NCBI GenBank assembly: GCA_028673005.1
Contig: CM054112.1
Location: forward strand, 191,181,144 to 191,245,143
Origin: Tanypteryx hageni
Taxonomy: Eukaryota; Arthropoda; Insecta; Odonata; Petaluridae
DNA: 64,000 nucleotides
Direction: 5' to 3'
This document shows, one piece after another, positions 60,839 through 64,000 of the stretch. How positions within the stretch are numbered: the first letter of the stretch is position 1; every line of letters begins with the position of its first letter. Under the pieces are notes generated by a model. That model had not been told where the DNA came from and did not search any database. It saw only the letters and a list, made by a program, of their open reading frames with translations. A program made the position numbers and the translations under genes.

Positions 60839-60931
60839 CAGTGAGAACAGCAATAATGGTGGTTACAATATAATATATTAAAGTTTGGATTCCCATTCGA
60901 CCAGTTGTCCTGAGGTCCAGTTTTGCCATTA
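60839..60931 (-). CDS. EAAT exon C: loop and TM3
   Basis: This exon encodes AKLDLRTTGRMG then IQTLIYYIVTTIIAVLT, matching the LD..SGRLG...VVYY.TT.IAV pattern of EAAT TM3. Frame and GTAAGT donor agree with both neighbours through split codons. Confidence 0.93.
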
Positions 60932-61887
60932 CTTCGATGCGTCAACGATTGATTCAGCCAAAAGTATGCCGAATGCAAAAGAAGAAACCCTTCAGTTAGT
61001 AAATTAGTTTCATTTAATCCTAGGCATGAATGAAAAGAGTGCATATAAACTCGATATTATTCTAAGCGCTGTCCACAAAATTTTACCAATATTATAAATT
61101 TTGAATCTGAAAATGGCTGCACAAGATATGATAACTTAGAAGGCTGTAATTGCACAGTTTCATACCAATCGAGCTTTGTTGGCCAAAAACCATACTAACT
61201 TCAATATCTCGCGCAGAAACGTCTTTCTCCAACATTAGTAAGCGCATTTATTAAAAAAACGCCAATAACAGTGCGGACGAGTCAAGCATATTATTAATGA
61301 TCCTTTTTAAAAATCAGAATTGGAATTTAAGACGTTGATTGATAATTCACACTAAATTGAAATTTATGAGCCATATTATGGCATATTATTCACAAAAACC
61401 AAAATTAAACATTTTGTTTTGCTCATACAATGTTCCCATGCGCCATTTAAAACATAAAAGTATTTATTGCCGCATACATTATTTATAGGATTATTGTTTT
61501 AGAGAAAATGGCCACCAAAACTTGAAAAATATCATTGAACGCACCAAATTTCTGCTATACGGCAACCGCGAACTTCTCCAACTAGTTTTATGAGCATCAT
61601 GGGGCATCTCTTTCCGCGCAAAAATGTTATTAGGACCGCTGAAGGAATAGCCTTGAGTAGTTTTCACGAGTGCGTTACAGTTTTTCGCGGAAAAACATGC
61701 TTCCAAAGCAACACGTGAAGAGAGAAAATTGAGGAATGAGAGCCAAAAAACTCCAAGACATTGTAATGCGGCTCGTATTGGCGCTAAGTTTTCTCCCTCA
61801 TACCGCACCCTGAAGTGCTCGAGAGCTTTCTTTCTGCCGCTTTCACTCATTGTCGGTTAATGGTAGCTGTCTCTCGTGAATACTTAC
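60932..61887. other. EAAT intron between exons C and B
   Basis: Contains a 119-codon minus-strand ORF (61491-61850) without recognisable domains; its ATG lies close to exon B but no family motif is seen. Treated as intron sequence. Confidence 0.5.
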
Positions 61888-62086
61888 CGGATATGAGAGA
61901 ACTGAAAATTAAAGGCAGGATTAAGACCTTCAGCATTCTCATGAGAAGCTCTCCCGGGAATGATACTATTTGCACCACAGCTGGCGAGGGCTCCAGTAGA
62001 CGCAACGTTAAACCAAGTATTAGGCTGCCAATTACACCCGCCAGGGTGAGGGTCAGTAATAGATTCTTGCGCATCCATATCAGCAC
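61888..62086 (-). CDS. EAAT exon B: TM1 and TM2
   Basis: The exon starts [20 protein letters not shown], the family's membrane-proximal RKN motif and TM1. It continues through [19 protein letters not shown], one of the most conserved SLC1 signatures (TM2). The acceptor ends CCTCAG and the donor is GTAAGT. An internal Met (codon at 62080-62078) could be mistaken for the start, but the splice acceptor and the preceding in-phase exon argue against that. Confidence 0.94.
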
Positions 62087-62224
62087 CTGAGGCGATTTTA
62101 AAGTAAAATTAGAGCAGAGGTCCTCGCAATAACTTATTTAGTTTACTAGAGAATTATCGAACTCGTCTTATTCAAGAATAAGTAATTGAAAAAATAAGTA
62201 CTCGTCTTGGGTATCCTCAATAGC

Positions 62225-62495
62225 CAGTGGCGGATCCAAGGGAGGGGCGATGGGGGCGATCTCCCTCCCCTTAGAGGACCCCATTGCCCTCCACTAGGTG
62301 CATTCGTAAATTCATTCTGCGCAACGTCCATTGTTTCTACACCAAAGATTAAGTCTGTATGACAAGGGAAAGAAAGATTCTGATGGGGGTAGGGATTTTT
62401 AAAACGTATGGTTGTCGGCAGAGGAGGAATCAAGACGGGGGAGGGGTAATTGGGGCGATCGCCCCCTCCTTGGGAATGTTCTGGATCCGCCCCTG
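62225..62495. mobile_element. hAT-type MITE with perfect 8-bp target duplication TCAATAGC
   Basis: The ends CAGTGGCGGATCCAAGG and (reversed) CAGGGGCGGATCCAG are inverted repeats. The flanks 62217-62224 and 62496-62503 are both TCAATAGC. It is the same family as 2873-3122, sharing CTTTCTTTCCCTTGTC and CAGAATGAATTTA in reverse orientation. It is in the EAAT intron between exons B and A. Confidence 0.9.
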
Positions 62496-62859
62496 TCAAT
62501 AGCCATAAAATTGTTATGGCTATTGGAGATACCTAAGTTAAGTATTTATTTTTCAAGTGCTTAATTCTTGAACTAACTTACTTAATGTTAATTAGGCTTC
62601 GTTGATGTGATGCGCAAAAATAGTGGAATAGTTTTTCCATCCCAATTCTCCTTCGTCAGTAAAATCGCGCCTAAAACATTTCATAACGTTGCTCGTGGTC
62701 ATAAATCATAAAATTTGATTCCGAAGTCATGCAGGAGATATGAAGAAGAGAAATTATAATATTCAATATCTACGCATGCCCCCGATTGAAAACGCCTGAA
62801 TTAGAGAAAGAGAGAGATTGGCTTATACCCCTTCAAATTATTTTCGTAGAAAGCTGTAT

Positions 62860-62900
62860 AATATATATGACACACACACACACATATGATGTATATGATT
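62860..62900 (+). repeat. (TA)n/(CA)n microsatellite
   Basis: Short ATATATATGACACACACACA tract in the EAAT intron. Confidence 0.7.
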
Positions 62901-63351
62901 AATAACTAATAATAGCAATTGTAACTTGTTAATCGTAATATGTTTATTTTAGAAAACATTTCTTTCCAACAGCCATATGAAATATGAGGTCAGGTGTTCT
63001 GTTACAGCAGGCGAACAGCCACGCATTGGATTAAAAATCCAAAATGCTTGCTCATACAAAACCTGCATTTTCACGTTATTTTAACTTGGAAAATCTCTGG
63101 GTTTGCGAAGTTTTGAAAACCGAAACCGTTGCGTGAATTATTCATAAAAATAAGCAATATGATAAATTTTGTAAGTTTACACTTCCTCTTTCCACTCCAT
63201 AATTCGAAAAAAATCTTGCCTTATATTGAGGCAGTTATGGTAACTATTGAATGGAATTATTCGTTTTAAAACTGAAAAATTATATATATCGCATATTTTA
63301 AATACCCTATTCTGAATTAATATTAAAATGAACAAATAAATAGATTTTTAC

Positions 63352-63436
63352 CAGCTTCGTTTTTGTTCTCAACGGAGCTTCGGTTATGTCAACCACGTGG
63401 CTGGATATCTTAGCTTCATCTCCTTCTATTCCTTCC
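63352..63436 (-). CDS. EAAT exon A: cytosolic N-terminal segment
   Basis: This exon encodes 28 residues, rich in acidic and Ser/Thr residues, from EGIEGDEAKI to RTKTKL. It lies between a TTTCAG acceptor and a GTAAAA donor and is in phase with the next exon. One base of a split codon sits at its 5' end, so at least one more coding exon lies upstream. It is assigned by position and phase, not by strong sequence conservation. Confidence 0.72.
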
Positions 63437-64000
63437 CTGAAATATGAAACATGCAATAACTACTTTTAATATCACACATGAAAAGGAGATATCATATTTA
63501 CGATATTTTTCTGAGATTATAAATGTATTTTTAAATAGTTTGACAGTTTGATTCAGGTGCACAATTTAATTTAAAGGAAGAGGTAGAGATTATTTCTTGC
63601 AGTTGAAAAACACGTCTTATACAAATAACTATAAAAGAGCGACTTTTAACAATTTATTAAAATTAGATAGAAAATATATAACTCTAATCCGCAACAAGAA
63701 AATAAGCATGATCTGGGTATTAGGGTAACAGATCATAAGGGTATAAAATTAAAACAAAATTTTGTTGCTGAACGGCTCTTTAACTGTCTAATTCAATTAA
63801 CGGACATTACGCAAACCTTAAAATCTAAGCTTTAGATATTATTACATAGTCTGTCCGTTGCAGCGTTGCTTGCAAATTATATGTAACGGTGAACGTATAG
63901 GAAATGGACAAAAACATTAATTTTCAATGGTAATATTTATTTTTTAAGAAATAAAGTTAAAGGAACCTTATTGTACTTTTACATCAAAATAATCGAATCG
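63437..64000. other. EAAT intron or upstream sequence, no exon recognised
   Basis: AT-rich. The upstream EAAT exon required by the split codon at 63436 is not visible here and probably lies beyond the window. Confidence 0.5.

Larger units (their letters stand above)
46542..63436 (-). other. Excitatory amino acid transporter (SLC1/EAAT) gene, 10 exons
   Basis: Ten minus-strand exons (1531 bases in total) join without any frame break into 509 codons ending in TAA at 46544-46542. The product is a multi-pass plasma-membrane symporter of the SLC1 family, which imports glutamate or aspartate with sodium. Landmarks in order are a cytosolic N-terminus, TM1, [18 protein letters not shown] (TM2), YYIVTTIIAV (TM3), a short extracellular loop with an NTS glycosylation site, GLIIFSIAFG (TM4), the TM5-TM6 exons, HP1 (TASSAASLP), TM7 (NKDGT), HP2 (GAAAIPS), TM8 ([12 protein letters not shown]) and an acidic tail. 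Two positions differ from the consensus: Met to Lys in NMDGT and Asp to Asn in VLGD (see findings). The start codon must lie in an exon right of 63436. The family call is near certain; which EAAT paralogue this is, I cannot say. Confidence 0.93.

Noticed and set aside
61491..61850. 119-codon minus-strand ORF next to EAAT exon B
   Set aside because: No recognisable motif; it lies wholly within an EAAT intron and does not join in phase with any exon.
1..64000. Prokaryotic systems (CRISPR, defence islands, operons, biosynthetic clusters)
   Set aside because: Spliced animal genes and eukaryotic transposons throughout; no regularly spaced repeats with unique spacers and no ribosome-binding-site-led ORFs.

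Overview
The window is eukaryotic nuclear DNA, almost certainly from an arthropod and most likely an insect with a large, transposon-rich genome. The evidence is short coding exons with canonical GT/AG borders separated by kilobase-scale introns, AT-rich intron sequence, and many mariner, hAT, pogo-type, piggyBac and Helitron-type remnants. The species cannot be fixed from the sequence. There are no bacterial-style operons, CRISPR arrays or rRNA genes. Two real genes are visible, both on the minus strand. They were reconstructed by joining exons whose reading phases agree at every junction. Gene 1 (4307-36590) is the 5' half of a FERM and PDZ domain scaffold protein of the FRMPD4/Preso type. 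Six exons give 417 codons in the order glycine/acidic N-terminus, WW1, WW2, Glu/Asp-rich linker, PDZ, start of the FERM F1 lobe. The rest of the gene lies beyond position 1. Gene 2 (46542-63436) is a sodium-coupled excitatory amino acid transporter (SLC1/EAAT family). Ten exons give 509 uninterrupted codons to the stop; only the extreme N-terminus lies beyond the right edge. It differs from the family consensus at two positions beside the ion and substrate sites. Layout: 1-4300 is intron or flank with repeats. 4300-18600 holds FRMPD4-like exons 2-6 in AT-rich introns packed with transposons: a mariner with a Helitron-type insert, a hAT at 7942-10046, and a 3.8-kb hAT-like element carrying two Helitron-type pieces. 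About 18.6-37.8 kb is a strikingly CpG-rich, GAGA-rich block that covers most of the 19-kb first intron, exon 1 and its upstream flank; it has few recognisable transposons and no convincing extra gene. 37.8-46.5 kb is intergenic, with a 147-bp tandem repeat, a dead hAT gene interrupted by a foldback element, and a small MITE. 46.5-63.4 kb is the transporter gene, whose introns hold a dead hAT gene, an inverted pair of pogo-type copies, a piggyBac fragment and several MITEs. The two host genes are of related function: EAATs clear glutamate or aspartate at synapses and glia, and FRMPD4/Preso organises postsynaptic glutamate receptor scaffolds in vertebrates. They lie head to tail about 10 kb apart, but nothing in the sequence shows co-regulation. 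No new defence or biosynthetic system was found. The most interesting signals are the transporter's unusual residues, the CpG/GAGA block, and the nested transposon history that can be read from target-site duplications.
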